This document shows, piece after piece, positions 16,216 through 24,460 of a stretch of DNA of 64,000 nt; position 1 is the stretch's first letter, and the number at the start of each line of letters is the position of its first letter. Under the pieces are notes generated by a model. That model had not been told where the DNA came from. It did no database searches and saw nothing but the letters and a program-made list of their open reading frames with translations. Source of the stretch: an uncultured Solobacterium sp. (GTDB lineage Bacteria > Bacillota_I > Bacilli_A > Erysipelotrichales > Erysipelotrichaceae); assembly GCA_900552125.1 (NCBI GenBank), contig URYK01000003.1, positions 66,783 to 130,782 on the forward strand. The letters run 5' to 3'. Position numbers and translations under genes: made by a program.

Positions 16216-16859
16216 TTTGAATCTCCTTTCGATGTTTTACGATATAAAAGATAAGAATATAAATAAGGAATTAATGCCATTAAAAGAACAATAAAGAAAA
16301 GTATCATGGCGTGTATTTTAGTAGGTAGAAAAGCTATTGGGAAGAAGATGAATCCGATAAAAAACCATAGCTTTCCTGAAAATCGATGTGTTTTCTGCCA
16401 GTTGTTTTCATCATGTAATGCCCAAGGAGTTTTAATTCCAATGAAATAATTCTGCTTAATCTGTGGCATTTTATTTCCTAATACAATGAATAATATACCT
16501 AATCCTATTGTGATAAGTGCTGGTACAGATAAAAGTGTAGGCTGATAAACCACAAGCAATGTCATGAGTTCCATTGCATATATAAATAAGCTGATTGTCA
16601 ATGTTAGAGTAGAATATGCTGAACTAAAACGAACATAATTGCTTTTTCTTGGGTCGATTTTTCGAAAAAATGAAAATCCGAAGATGACTAGAATCTGCAT
16701 AAGGATAGGGAAGAATATATAATATTTCTGTCCCAATTGATCAGCTGTACCATTTATATCCCAGTGAATCGGAATCTGATCAGGTAAAAAAGGATAGGCT
16801 ATTATTGCGGTCAATAAACTGATAACCATAACAATCACAAGAGGTTTTTTGTTTTTCAT
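16212..16859 (-). CDS. SdpI-family immunity/membrane protein
   Basis: The 215-residue protein has about six membrane segments. The N-terminal DUF1648 motif (YPFLPDQIPIHWDINGTADQLG, shown here as separate words of the motif IPIHW and NGTADQLG) is followed by the SdpI domain signature GIKTPWALHDENNWQKTHR. In Bacillus subtilis, SdpI protects against the SdpC killing peptide and sequesters the SdpR repressor at the membrane. Here it is encoded directly after an SdpR-type repressor (overlap 4 bases), so the same sensing circuit is plausible. No sdpC-like toxin gene is visible in the window. Confidence 0.88.
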   Translation of the reverse strand: MKNKKPLVIVMVISLLTAIIAYPFLPDQIPIHWDINGTADQLGQKYYIFFPILMQILVIFGFSFFRKIDPRKSNYVRFSSAYSTLTLTISLFIYAMELMTLLVVYQPTLLSVPALITIGLGILFIVLGNKMPQIKQNYFIGIKTPWALHDENNWQKTHRFSGKLWFFIGFIFFPIAFLPTKIHAMILFFIVLLMALIPYLYSYLLYRKTSKGDSK

Positions 16860-17128
16860 TTATCTCCATCTCCTTTCAATGAACTTACCCAGCCAATGAT
16901 TTCATCAATGACACTAGTATTGAGCTCATAATAAATATACTTTCCTTTCTTTTCATCTAGAATTAGACCAGCTTTTTTTAATATTGATAAATGGTGAGAG
17001 ATTGTGGCATTTGTACTGGAAAAATGAGAAACGATATCCCCAGCAGTCATCTTGCCATCTTTCAGTAAATGAACTATTTCTCTTCTTGTGGGATCAGATA
17101 AAGCCTTGAAGGTTTCTTGGAATCCCAT
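16856..17128 (-). CDS. SdpR-type ArsR-family repressor
   Basis: The 90-residue winged-helix protein reads MGFQETFKALSDPTRREI, then MTAGDIVSHFSSTNATISHHLSILKKAGLI as the recognition region, and KGKYIYYELN as the wing. It lacks ArsR metal-binding cysteines, as SdpR does, and has exactly the length of SdpR. The start at 17128 is chosen from GAAAGGGGTG 6 bases upstream; the frame is open further up but without a plausible start. It heads the operon with sdpI-like and ABC exporter genes, and a perfect palindrome at its promoter is the likely operator. Confidence 0.9.
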   Translation of the reverse strand: MGFQETFKALSDPTRREIVHLLKDGKMTAGDIVSHFSSTNATISHHLSILKKAGLILDEKKGKYIYYELNTSVIDEIIGWVSSLKGDGDK

Positions 17129-17141
17129 AACATCACCCCTT

Positions 17142-17194
17142 TCATTTAGATAATCATCTAAATGAAGTATAGGATAAAAAGATTTTCTTGTCAA
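17142..17194 (-). promoter_or_regulatory. sdpR operon promoter and operator
   Basis: Minus-strand TTGACA (17189-17194), 17-base spacer, TATACT (17166-17171). Immediately downstream is a perfect 10-bp inverted repeat, TCATTTAGAT-AATC-ATCTAAATGA (17142-17165), covering the start site, as expected for autorepression. Confidence 0.85.
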
Positions 17195-17303
17195 TAATCT
17201 TAATATAATATATATAAATAAGTATTTGTTTGCGGTGTTGGCACATTCTAAATATACATGGAAATTATTATATATACTTGTGAAATAGAAAGGAGCCATC
17301 ATT

Positions 17304-18899
17304 ATGAGAACAATTTATTATCATGGAGAGGTTGTGACCATGGAGAGAGAAAACGACTATCAGGAGGCATTTAGTGTAGTAGATGGAATTATTGAAGCTG
17401 TTGGAACTGATGAAGAAATACTAGGTAGAAGACAAGAAGGAGATAAACTTATTGATTTAAAAGGAAAATCAGTTTTTCCGGGCTTTATTGATGGACATTC
17501 TCATTTTGTTGGAGTAGCGAATGCTTTAACACAATGTAATTTGAGTGATGCTAATTCTTTTGAAGATATTATCTCAAAGATGAAAGATTTTATAAAAGTG
17601 AATAATATCGCAGCAGGAGAATGGGTATGCGGCAGTTCCTATGATCATAATTTTCTGATAGAAAACGCCCATCCTACAAAAGAAGTGTTAGACCGTATTT
17701 CTATTGTTCATCCTATTGTCATAGTTCATGCTTCTTCACATATGGGCAGTGTGAATTCTTTGGTGCTGAGAAAGATGCATATAGATGAGAATACACCAGA
17801 TCCTCAGGGTGGAAAATATTATCGTATAGGAGATAGTATGGAGCCCAATGGTCATATGGAAGAAAAAGCTTTTATCTCTATGCAGAATGCAATTCCTTTG
17901 CCAAGTAGAGAAGCATTAATGAAGCTGATTATAAAAGCACAGGATATTTATGCAGGTTATGGTATTACAACAATTCAAGATGGAATGGTGGATTCTTCAT
18001 TATTTCAGTTATTGCAGTATGCGGCCTCTAATCAGTTTTTACATTTAGATATAGTAGGATATATAGATTTAAATAATTGCCGAGATTTACTGATAGAAAA
18101 TAAGCATCTTACGAATCAATATTGGAATCACTTTAAAATTGGCGGTTATAAAATTTTCTTAGACGGTTCTCCGCAAGGGAAAACAGCATGGCTGTCAGCT
18201 CCGTATGTGGGAGAAGAATATTGTGGTTATCCATCTTTAAGTGATGAAAAATTATATAAGCTAATAGAAGAATCGTTGATTGATGAAGTACAGCTTTTGG
18301 CACATTGTAATGGAGATGCAGCAGCTGAACAATATATATATCAATTTGAAAAGGCAATTAAACAATATGTAGAGAAGGATAATAGACGTCCCATAATGAT
18401 ACATGCACAGCTTGTTCGTAAAGATCAGTTAAAGCGTATGTCAGCTTTGCATATGATACCATCGTTTTTTATAGCACATACTTATTATTGGGGTGATATT
18501 CATATTACAAACTTAGGGTTTGAACGTGCAGCTAGGATTTCACCAGCTCATACAGCTGAAGATTTACATATTCCATATACCTTTCATCAGGATAGCCCTG
18601 TTATACAGCCTGATATGATGAGAACAATATGGTGTGCAGTTAATCGTAAAACACGAAATGGAGTATTCATTGGAAAAGAAGAAAGAATTACTGTCTGGCA
18701 GGCTATGAAAGCTATTACCATAAATGGTGCATATCAATATTTTGAGGAAAATGAAAAAGGAACTATATCCGCAGGGAAAATTGCGGATGTTGTTATTTTG
18801 GATAAAAATCCATTATGTACTGAACATGATGATATTAAAGACATTTTAGTTTTAGAAACAATCAAAGATGGGAAAACAGTTTATAAAAAACATAGCTAG
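17304..18899 (+). CDS. YtcJ-type amidohydrolase
   Basis: The 531-residue metallo-dependent hydrolase has the N-terminal metal-binding motif DGHSHF after VFPGFI (about 54-64), a central TIM-barrel stretch with KIFLDGSPQGKTAWL, the HCNGDAAAEQ motif (about 333-342), HAQLV, and the C-terminal GTISAGKIADVVILDKNPL that closes the composite beta-sandwich. It belongs to the amidohydrolase_3/YtcJ family, whose substrates are mostly unknown amides or imides. The length is typical. GAAAGGAG precedes the ATG. It is a single-gene unit divergent from sdpR, with its own terminator. No substrate can be inferred. Confidence 0.88.
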   Translation: MRTIYYHGEVVTMERENDYQEAFSVVDGIIEAVGTDEEILGRRQEGDKLIDLKGKSVFPGFIDGHSHFVGVANALTQCNLSDANSFEDIISKMKDFIKVNNIAAGEWVCGSSYDHNFLIENAHPTKEVLDRISIVHPIVIVHASSHMGSVNSLVLRKMHIDENTPDPQGGKYYRIGDSMEPNGHMEEKAFISMQNAIPLPSREALMKLIIKAQDIYAGYGITTIQDGMVDSSLFQLLQYAASNQFLHLDIVGYIDLNNCRDLLIENKHLTNQYWNHFKIGGYKIFLDGSPQGKTAWLSAPYVGEEYCGYPSLSDEKLYKLIEESLIDEVQLLAHCNGDAAAEQYIYQFEKAIKQYVEKDNRRPIMIHAQLVRKDQLKRMSALHMIPSFFIAHTYYWGDIHITNLGFERAARISPAHTAEDLHIPYTFHQDSPVIQPDMMRTIWCAVNRKTRNGVFIGKEERITVWQAMKAITINGAYQYFEENEKGTISAGKIADVVILDKNPLCTEHDDIKDILVLETIKDGKTVYKKHS

Positions 18900-18907
18900 G
18901 AATAAGA

Positions 18908-18934
18908 ATGGACTTAATATGAGTCTATTTTTTA
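18908..18934 (+). terminator. Intrinsic terminator of the amidohydrolase gene
   Basis: ATGGACT-TAATATG-AGTCTAT hairpin followed by T5-6. Confidence 0.6.
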
Positions 18935-18948
18935 ATGTAATAAAAAAC

Positions 18949-18981
18949 TTTAACAAAACTTTAACAACTTCATGTTATAAT
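18949..18981 (+). promoter_or_regulatory. Response-regulator-type promoter
   Basis: Two direct repeats TTTAACA (18949-18955 and 18960-18966) are 11 bases apart and end 9 bases before a perfect -10 TATAAT (18976-18981), with no consensus -35. This is the geometry of promoters activated by OmpR/PhoB-family regulators, so autoregulation by the next gene is likely. Confidence 0.65.
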
Positions 18982-19013
18982 GCGAACAGATAATTTAGTC
19001 GAGGAGGGTTATT

Positions 19014-19685
19014 ATGATTCATATTCTGGTTGTTGAAGATGATAAACAACAAAATCAGATTATTTGTTCCTACTTAAGTAAACATAATTATGAAGTTACC
19101 GGCTGTTTCTCTGCTCAAGAAGCATATGATGAAATGGCTGATGTTCCTTTTGATTTAATACTATCTGATATTATGATGCCTGGTATTGATGGCTTTGAAT
19201 TTGCAGAATCTATTCGTAATATAGACAAGAATGTCCCAATTCTTTTTGTGACTGCAAGAGATGATCTGAATGCAAAATCACGTGGTTTTGACTTAGGGAT
19301 TGACGATTACATAACGAAGCCATTTCAGCTGGAAGAACTTTTATTAAGAATAAAAGCAATTCTAAGAAGAGCAAAGATATCAGAAGATAAAGAAATCTGT
19401 ATTGGCGATTTTCGTATGAATAGTGATGAGAGAACAGTTTATGTTAAGGGGGAAGAAGTTCCTTTGACATTTAGAGAATTTAATATTTTATTTAAACTTT
19501 TATCTTATCCTAAGAAGACGTTTACACGTACCCAGCTCATGAATGAATTTTGGGATAGTGATACAAAATCAAGTAATCGTACAGTAGATGTATATATGAC
19601 GAAGCTTAGAGATAAATTTTCTGATTGTAATGATTTTGAAATTGTGACGGTTCATGGATTAGGGTATAAGGCGGTAATCAAATGA
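19014..19685 (+). CDS. OmpR/PhoB-family response regulator
   Basis: The 223-residue protein has a receiver domain (acidic pocket VVEDDK, phosphoacceptor Asp in DLILSDIMMPG at about residue 52, Thr in FVTARDD, Lys in DYITKPF) and a winged-helix DNA-binding domain with the end motif SNRTVDVYMTKLRDKF and VHGLGYKAV. It is activated by the histidine kinase encoded directly downstream (overlap 4 bases). GAGGAGGG precedes the ATG. Target genes are unknown; the direct repeats at its own promoter suggest autoregulation. Confidence 0.92.
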   Translation: MIHILVVEDDKQQNQIICSYLSKHNYEVTGCFSAQEAYDEMADVPFDLILSDIMMPGIDGFEFAESIRNIDKNVPILFVTARDDLNAKSRGFDLGIDDYITKPFQLEELLLRIKAILRRAKISEDKEICIGDFRMNSDERTVYVKGEEVPLTFREFNILFKLLSYPKKTFTRTQLMNEFWDSDTKSSNRTVDVYMTKLRDKFSDCNDFEIVTVHGLGYKAVIK

Positions 19686-20743
19686 AACAGCAGCGTAAGA
19701 TTAAGCGATCTTTATTTTCATTTAAAGCCTATATCTTGTATTTCATACTTGTTGCTTTTGTGGTTACATGCTGTATGATCTTATTTCTTAGTGATTTAGA
19801 TAAAGAACATATAGATTTTACCAAAAATGCTTTTTCAACATTTCTTAATGTACTATTATTGAGCTTGATTATTACCTTGCTACATGGATTATATTATAAG
19901 ATAACGGTAGAAAAACCCGTACGCAGTATTTTAAACGCAACACAAAAAATTGTAAAGGGGGATTTTTCGGTAAGAATTGACTCTGATCAGTTTGTGAAAA
20001 ATTCTAATGAATTAGATATTATAATCAATAATTTCAATGAAATGGCGAAAGAGTTATCAGGTATTGAAACCTTGCGATTAGATTTCATATCCAATGTTTC
20101 TCATGAATTAAAGACTCCCCTTGCGATTATAAGAAATTATTCTGAATTGATGATGGAAGATGAGATTTCTAATGATCAAATGAAAGATTATGCTAGAAAT
20201 ATCAATAATGCATCAAGAAATTTATCTGATTTAATCACAAATATTCTTAAACTAAATCGATTAGAGAATCAAAGTATATATCTAGATGTAAAACAATTTA
20301 ATATGAGCGAACAGCTTACACAGGCGATATTGGGTTTTGAAAATATCTGGGAAGAAAAAGAAATTGAAATTGATGTGGATATTGAGGATGATATTCTAAT
20401 TGAATCCGATGAAGAATTATGGATGATTGTCTGGAATAATTTACTCTCTAATGCCTTTAAATTTACGGATCCGCACGGGAAAGTCAGTGTTCATGCTAAA
20501 CAAGATGATCGCCATATTAGGGTAACCATTCAAGATAATGGCTGTGGTATGAGTAAAGAAGTTGGAAAACATATTTTTGATAAATTTTATCAAGGGGATA
20601 CTTCTCATGCGACACAGGGGAATGGATTAGGATTAGCGCTTGTGAAAAGAATTATAGACATTGTACAAGCGTCTATATCTGTAGAAAGTACTCTAGGAGA
20701 AGGAACTGCATTTAGTGTAGTGTTAGAGAAAGAGAATAAGTAA
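19682..20743 (+). CDS. Sensor histidine kinase
   Basis: The 353-residue membrane kinase has two membrane segments (about 15-38 and 52-72) separated by a very short extracytoplasmic loop of about 15 residues. A HAMP domain (about 75-130), the H-box FISNVSHELKTPLAIIR with the phosphoacceptor His, the N-box WNNLLSNAFKFT, then G-boxes QDNGCGMS and GNGLGLALVK follow. The short loop marks an intramembrane-sensing kinase type, which often responds to cell-envelope stress and accompanies ABC exporters. It forms a pair with the upstream regulator. Confidence 0.92.
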   Translation: MKQQRKIKRSLFSFKAYILYFILVAFVVTCCMILFLSDLDKEHIDFTKNAFSTFLNVLLLSLIITLLHGLYYKITVEKPVRSILNATQKIVKGDFSVRIDSDQFVKNSNELDIIINNFNEMAKELSGIETLRLDFISNVSHELKTPLAIIRNYSELMMEDEISNDQMKDYARNINNASRNLSDLITNILKLNRLENQSIYLDVKQFNMSEQLTQAILGFENIWEEKEIEIDVDIEDDILIESDEELWMIVWNNLLSNAFKFTDPHGKVSVHAKQDDRHIRVTIQDNGCGMSKEVGKHIFDKFYQGDTSHATQGNGLGLALVKRIIDIVQASISVESTLGEGTAFSVVLEKENK

Positions 20744-20765
20744 TTGATTAGAAGCGAGGTTTACT

Positions 20766-21131
20766 ATGAGTGAAAAGGAAACGTTTGTCTATTGTTATTC
20801 CGCAAAGCAGCAGGAAGAAATAAAAACAATCAGAGATAAATATCTTCCTAAAGAAAATGACAAATTAACACAAATGAAAAAGCTTGATCAAAGTGTCACA
20901 AGAAAAGCAGCAATTATTTCGATTATTATAGGTTTCATCTTTACTTTAATTTTTGGAGTCGGATTATGTTGTGTGCTAGAATGGGATAATTTTATAGTAG
21001 GAATACCTGTAGGTGTTATTGGTTTGATAGGAATGGCCTTAGCATATCCAGTTTATCAAAAACTAATAAGAAAACTACGTTCAAAGGTGTCGGATGAAAT
21101 AATTAAACTCAGTGATGAGTTATTAAAATAA
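20766..21131 (+). CDS. Small membrane protein after the two-component genes, unknown function
   Basis: The 121-residue protein has a charged cytoplasmic N-terminus (about 1-45, with KETFVYCYSAKQQEEI), two membrane segments (about 47-70 and 76-97) and a charged helical C-terminus. It starts 22 bases after the kinase gene with GCGAGG upstream and is followed by a strong terminator, so it is the last gene of the two-component operon. Its role may be to modulate or be a target of that system, but this is inference from position. I do not recognise the family. Confidence 0.7.
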   Translation: MSEKETFVYCYSAKQQEEIKTIRDKYLPKENDKLTQMKKLDQSVTRKAAIISIIIGFIFTLIFGVGLCCVLEWDNFIVGIPVGVIGLIGMALAYPVYQKLIRKLRSKVSDEIIKLSDELLK

Positions 21132-21145
21132 CATATAAAAAGATT

Positions 21146-21184
21146 AACGTATAGATATGTTGGCAATAACTATACGTTTTTTTT
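21146..21184 (+). terminator. Intrinsic terminator of the two-component operon
   Basis: AACGTATAG / CTATACGTT stem, 15-base loop, then a T-run of eight. Confidence 0.8.
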
Positions 21185-21196
21185 ATTTCACACAAC

Positions 21197-21245
21197 AAAC
21201 AGTATATAACACTTGACAACAGTTTACTACTGTTATATACTGTTT
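21197..21245 (+). promoter_or_regulatory. GntR/YtrA operon promoter with nested operators
   Basis: TTGACA (21213-21218), 17-base spacer, TATACT (21236-21241). A perfect 15-bp inverted repeat AAACAGTATATAACA (21197-21211) / TGTTATATACTGTTT (21231-21245) flanks it, and a second inner repeat AACAGT-TTACT-ACTGTT lies in the spacer. Both presumably bind the GntR-type repressor encoded next. Confidence 0.85.
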
Positions 21246-21271
21246 ATGTAAATAGAGGAGTGGTTTGATAA

Positions 21272-21643
21272 ATGAAGATAATTATAAATACATCCTTGAT
21301 GGTTCCTATATATGAACAGATTGTTGATCAGATCAAAACACTGATACGAAATGGAGAATTAAAGGAAAATGATATACTTCCATCTGTTCGTACTTTATCG
21401 AAAGATTTAAAAATCAGTGCTTTAACAGTAAAAAAAGCATATGACAGTTTAGAAAGCGAAGGATTTACTGTTACAGTTCACGGAAAGGGAACTTATGTTG
21501 CGGCAACCAATACAGAGCTTTTGTTGGAAGAACAAAAAAAGGAATTAGAAAATGATTTAGAACAAGCCATTCAAAAAGGCAGACGATGTGGTATTAGCGA
21601 TGAAGATATCCGAAGTTTATTTGAATTGATATTGGAGGGATAA
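21272..21643 (+). CDS. GntR-family regulator, YtrA subfamily
   Basis: The 123-residue protein has an N-terminal winged helix (PIYEQIVDQIKTLIRNGEL, LPSVRTLSKDLKISALTVKKAYDSLESEGF, VHGKGTYVA) and a short helical C-terminal tail of about 45 residues that serves for dimerisation. No ligand-binding domain is present, which defines the YtrA subfamily. Such regulators repress linked ABC transporter operons and often respond to cell-wall antibiotics. It is followed by an ATPase and a permease gene with 3-base spacings. Confidence 0.9.
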   Translation: MKIIINTSLMVPIYEQIVDQIKTLIRNGELKENDILPSVRTLSKDLKISALTVKKAYDSLESEGFTVTVHGKGTYVAATNTELLLEEQKKELENDLEQAIQKGRRCGISDEDIRSLFELILEG

Positions 21644-21646
21644 AAT

Positions 21647-22498
21647 ATGTTAAAGATTGAGCATGTAAAGAAAAGCTATAAGAATTTCTTATTAGATTGT
21701 TCTTTGGAAGTAAAACCAGGCAGTGTTACAGGATTAATTGGTCAGAATGGAGCCGGGAAAAGTACAACCTTTAAAGCAATCTTAGGACTTATATCCATAG
21801 ATGGAGGAAATATCACTATTCTAGGTAAAAATATTTCTGAATTTAGTTCCGAAGATAAAGAAAATCTAGGAGTTGTTCTTTCAGATTCTGGTTTTAGCGG
21901 TTATTTGACGATCAGAGATATTCTTCCAATCTTGCAAAGCTTCTATAAAAAATTTGATTTACCATATTTTATGAAGCAAGTACAAAGTTTTCAATTACCG
22001 CTTGATAAGAAAATAAAAGAATTTTCTACAGGAATGAAGGCCAAACTTAAAGTATTAGTCGCAATCTCTCATGATGCAAAATTATTAATACTAGATGAAC
22101 CTACTGCAGGACTTGATGTTATTGCTAGAGATGAATTATTAGAAATGCTAAGAGAATTTATGGAAATAGATGATAATCGTTCAATCTTGATCAGTTCTCA
22201 TATCTCCAGTGATTTAGAAAGTCTATGTGATGATATTTACATGATTCACGAGGGAAAAATCATAATGCATGAAGATACGGATGTTCTACTAAGTGATTAT
22301 GCAATATTAAAGGTAGATGAACAACAATATCAGAATATTGATAAACAATATATTAAACGTATAAAAAAAGAAAGCTATGGCTATGTCTGTTTAACAGATC
22401 AGAAACAATACTATCTTGAAAACTATCCTAAAATTGTGATTGAAAAGGGTAGTATAGATGAAATAATTACTATGATGATAAGGGGGTCTGAATTATGA
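21647..22498 (+). CDS. ABC transporter ATP-binding protein (YtrB-like)
   Basis: The 283-residue ATPase has Walker A GQNGAGKST, signature FSTGMKAK, Walker B LLILDEP and SSHISSD, with a C-terminal extension of about 65 residues after the ATPase core (ILKVDEQQYQNIDKQY onward) typical of the YtrB/BcrA-like group. GGAGGG precedes the ATG. It starts 3 bases after the GntR gene and overlaps the permease by 4, so it is co-expressed and repressed by the GntR protein. The substrate is unknown. Confidence 0.9.
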   Translation: MLKIEHVKKSYKNFLLDCSLEVKPGSVTGLIGQNGAGKSTTFKAILGLISIDGGNITILGKNISEFSSEDKENLGVVLSDSGFSGYLTIRDILPILQSFYKKFDLPYFMKQVQSFQLPLDKKIKEFSTGMKAKLKVLVAISHDAKLLILDEPTAGLDVIARDELLEMLREFMEIDDNRSILISSHISSDLESLCDDIYMIHEGKIIMHEDTDVLLSDYAILKVDEQQYQNIDKQYIKRIKKESYGYVCLTDQKQYYLENYPKIVIEKGSIDEIITMMIRGSEL

Positions 22499-23148
22499 AA
22501 GGTATGTTGATCAAAGACTTAAAGCTGATGAAAGGGCAAAAGAATTTCTTTATCTTGATTTTTATAGTCGCGCTAGGAATGACAATATTTGGAGATGACA
22601 CATCATTTGCTTTAGGTTTTCTAACTTTCGTAGTGTCATTGTTTACCATAAGTACAATTAGTTATGATGAATTCGATAATGGAAATGCATTCCTATTTAC
22701 TTTGCCGATTACTAGAACAAAATATGCAATAGAAAAATATGTGTTAGGATTATTGTTAGGGGCTGGCGGAGGGCTGCTAGCTTTAGCAATAGTGATTTTA
22801 TCGAATGTATTTAAAGAAACAATGCCTGTTTTAGATATCGTTAGGATAGCCTCTATTATTTTTCCTGTAATGCTAGTAATATTAGCAATTATGATTCCAT
22901 TTCAATTGAAATTTGGCAGTGAAAAAGGCAGATTAGCAATTATTGGTGCTGTTGGTTTAACACTATTATTAGGTATAGGAGTTGTAAAGGCTGCAGAGCT
23001 ATTGAGTATAGATTTAGTTATGATGTTTAATAACGTAGCTGAGATGAACTTTGGTATGTTGCTAGGCGTTGTTTTAGTAATTGCATTAATTATTTGGGCA
23101 ATTTCTATGACGATTAGTATTTCAATTATGAAGAAAAAAGAGTTCTAG
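22495..23148 (+). CDS. ABC-2 family transporter permease
   Basis: The 217-residue integral membrane protein has six hydrophobic segments (about 18-35, 38-55, 78-100, 112-135, 145-165 and 182-208). The motif YDEFDNGNAFLFTLPITRTKY between segments two and three matches the ABC-2 permeases linked to YtrA regulators ('YDE..nG..fl.sLPi.r..Y'). It completes the three-gene regulator-ATPase-permease module. A bidirectional terminator follows. Confidence 0.88.
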   Translation: MKGMLIKDLKLMKGQKNFFILIFIVALGMTIFGDDTSFALGFLTFVVSLFTISTISYDEFDNGNAFLFTLPITRTKYAIEKYVLGLLLGAGGGLLALAIVILSNVFKETMPVLDIVRIASIIFPVMLVILAIMIPFQLKFGSEKGRLAIIGAVGLTLLLGIGVVKAAELLSIDLVMMFNNVAEMNFGMLLGVVLVIALIIWAISMTISISIMKKKEF

Positions 23149-23189
23149 AACTATTATATCAGTAAAAGATATGTTAAATGAATTAAGTA

Positions 23190-23228
23190 AAAAATCGCAT
23201 ATAACTTTCATGTTTGTGCGATTTTTTT
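23190..23228 (+). terminator. Bidirectional terminator
   Basis: AAAAATCGCA and TGCGATTTTT arms around a 17-base loop, with T-runs on both strands. It serves the GntR-ABC operon and the convergent VOC-family gene. Confidence 0.8.
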
Positions 23229-23230
23229 CG

Positions 23231-23647
23231 TTAATATTCTCCTGTAATCTCTAAAACATTTCCATCAGGATCAGTTATATTAAAATAATAGTATGGAGTA
23301 AAGATGTTAACATAGAGTATTTCTGTTACTTCACCAATGGATAGGTCTTTTATTCTCTCATACTCTTTACGTAAATCATCAACTTCAAAATTGAATATGA
23401 CAATGTTATTCTTTTTTATTTGATCTTCTTTATAAAATTCATCTATATAGGCTTGATTAAAGTGAGTTAATTTGTTTTCTTCAATCAATCTCTCATCATA
23501 TTTTCTGTTGTATAAAGATATACCACATGCAAAAACTATCCATCGATCTTCATTACGGTATATTGGCTCTTGTTGAAGCAAAGCCTGATAAAATGCGCAT
23601 GATTTATTAATATCTTCTGTACAGATATAAGTTGTTCCTAATTTCAT
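23231..23647 (-). CDS. VOC-superfamily (glyoxalase/bleomycin-resistance-like) protein
   Basis: This 138-residue protein forms the paired beta-alpha-beta-beta-beta fold of the vicinal oxygen chelate superfamily. An N-terminal LGTTYICTEDINKSCAFYQALL with the SCAFY helix is followed in the second half by FNFEVDDLRKEYERI and YYFNITDPDGNVLEI with the usual PDGN-x-x-E end. The first metal-ligand position is not the usual His, so catalysis is uncertain. The start at 23647 is chosen over GTG 23656 because GAGGTGTG lies at the right distance. The gene sits 15 bases after the hydrolase gene on the same strand. Confidence 0.8.
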   Translation of the reverse strand: MKLGTTYICTEDINKSCAFYQALLQQEPIYRNEDRWIVFACGISLYNRKYDERLIEENKLTHFNQAYIDEFYKEDQIKKNNIVIFNFEVDDLRKEYERIKDLSIGEVTEILYVNIFTPYYYFNITDPDGNVLEITGEY

Positions 23648-23662
23648 AATACACACCTCGAT

Positions 23663-24301
23663 TTATTTATATAAAATATCTAGTATAATGTTTGCTAAAG
23701 AAGAAGGGTTTTCAATCATAATCATATGACAAAAATCTTCCACAAATATTATATTTAATCTGTTTATGTCTTTTTTAGATAGATTTAAATCTTTTATTCT
23801 ATTAGGGTAGTAAGAAATACCTCGGTCACCATAAATGGCATAAACTTTTTGTGAAATATTCGATAATAGATGAGTAAAGTCAAAATCATCCTGAATGCTC
23901 TTTAATAGCTCTTTTCGATAAAAAATTCTTTCTTCATCAAACATCTTCATTATTTGTTCCCCATAGATTTCAATGTGTGCCTGTGTCATAAGGTTTCTGT
24001 AAAATGTATTTGCAGGTTTTAGGTTTGTGTCTAAAAATATAATTTTTTTAAAGTTCATCTGATATTTAGAAACTAATTGTAATGCGATGATACCACCTAG
24101 GCTATGACCGATAACAGCATCGTATCTATAGCAGGAATATGTTTTGTATACCCATTTAGTTATATCATCAACACTAGTTGCCTTAGATGTAACAGCATGC
24201 GGATATTCAACATAATCAACGTCATATTCGGTAAAATATGGGTGTATGTGTTTCCAAATGTCGTTTCTACAATTTACACCGTAAAGAAATAATAATCTCA
24301 T
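23663..24301 (-). CDS. Alpha/beta-hydrolase family protein
   Basis: The 212-residue protein has the nucleophile elbow GHSLGG (Ser near residue 86), a preceding VIGHS strand, a candidate acid in IYGDRGISYYPNR, and the catalytic His in VEDFCHMIMIENP near 192. No signal peptide is present, so it is cytoplasmic. A likely esterase or hydrolase of unknown substrate. The start has AAAGGGGA upstream. It is probably co-transcribed with the VOC-family gene. Confidence 0.8.
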   Translation of the reverse strand: MRLLFLYGVNCRNDIWKHIHPYFTEYDVDYVEYPHAVTSKATSVDDITKWVYKTYSCYRYDAVIGHSLGGIIALQLVSKYQMNFKKIIFLDTNLKPANTFYRNLMTQAHIEIYGEQIMKMFDEERIFYRKELLKSIQDDFDFTHLLSNISQKVYAIYGDRGISYYPNRIKDLNLSKKDINRLNIIFVEDFCHMIMIENPSSLANIILDILYK

Positions 24302-24460
24302 AAAAATCCCCTTTCGCAGATGAATCTGTATATTAGTATTTTATCATAGTATATAATTGAAATTCTATTTAAAAAATATAATTGTAATACAAAGTTGCGT
24401 AATAGTTGATAGCCATAATCATCACTTTATTATACAATATAGGCATAAGGAGGGATGGCA

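Noticed and set aside
13841-16859. Treating the minus-strand ABC permease as a duplicate of the one at 3841-5403
   Set aside because: Both have the same size and topology, but shared sequence motifs are too few to claim recent duplication.
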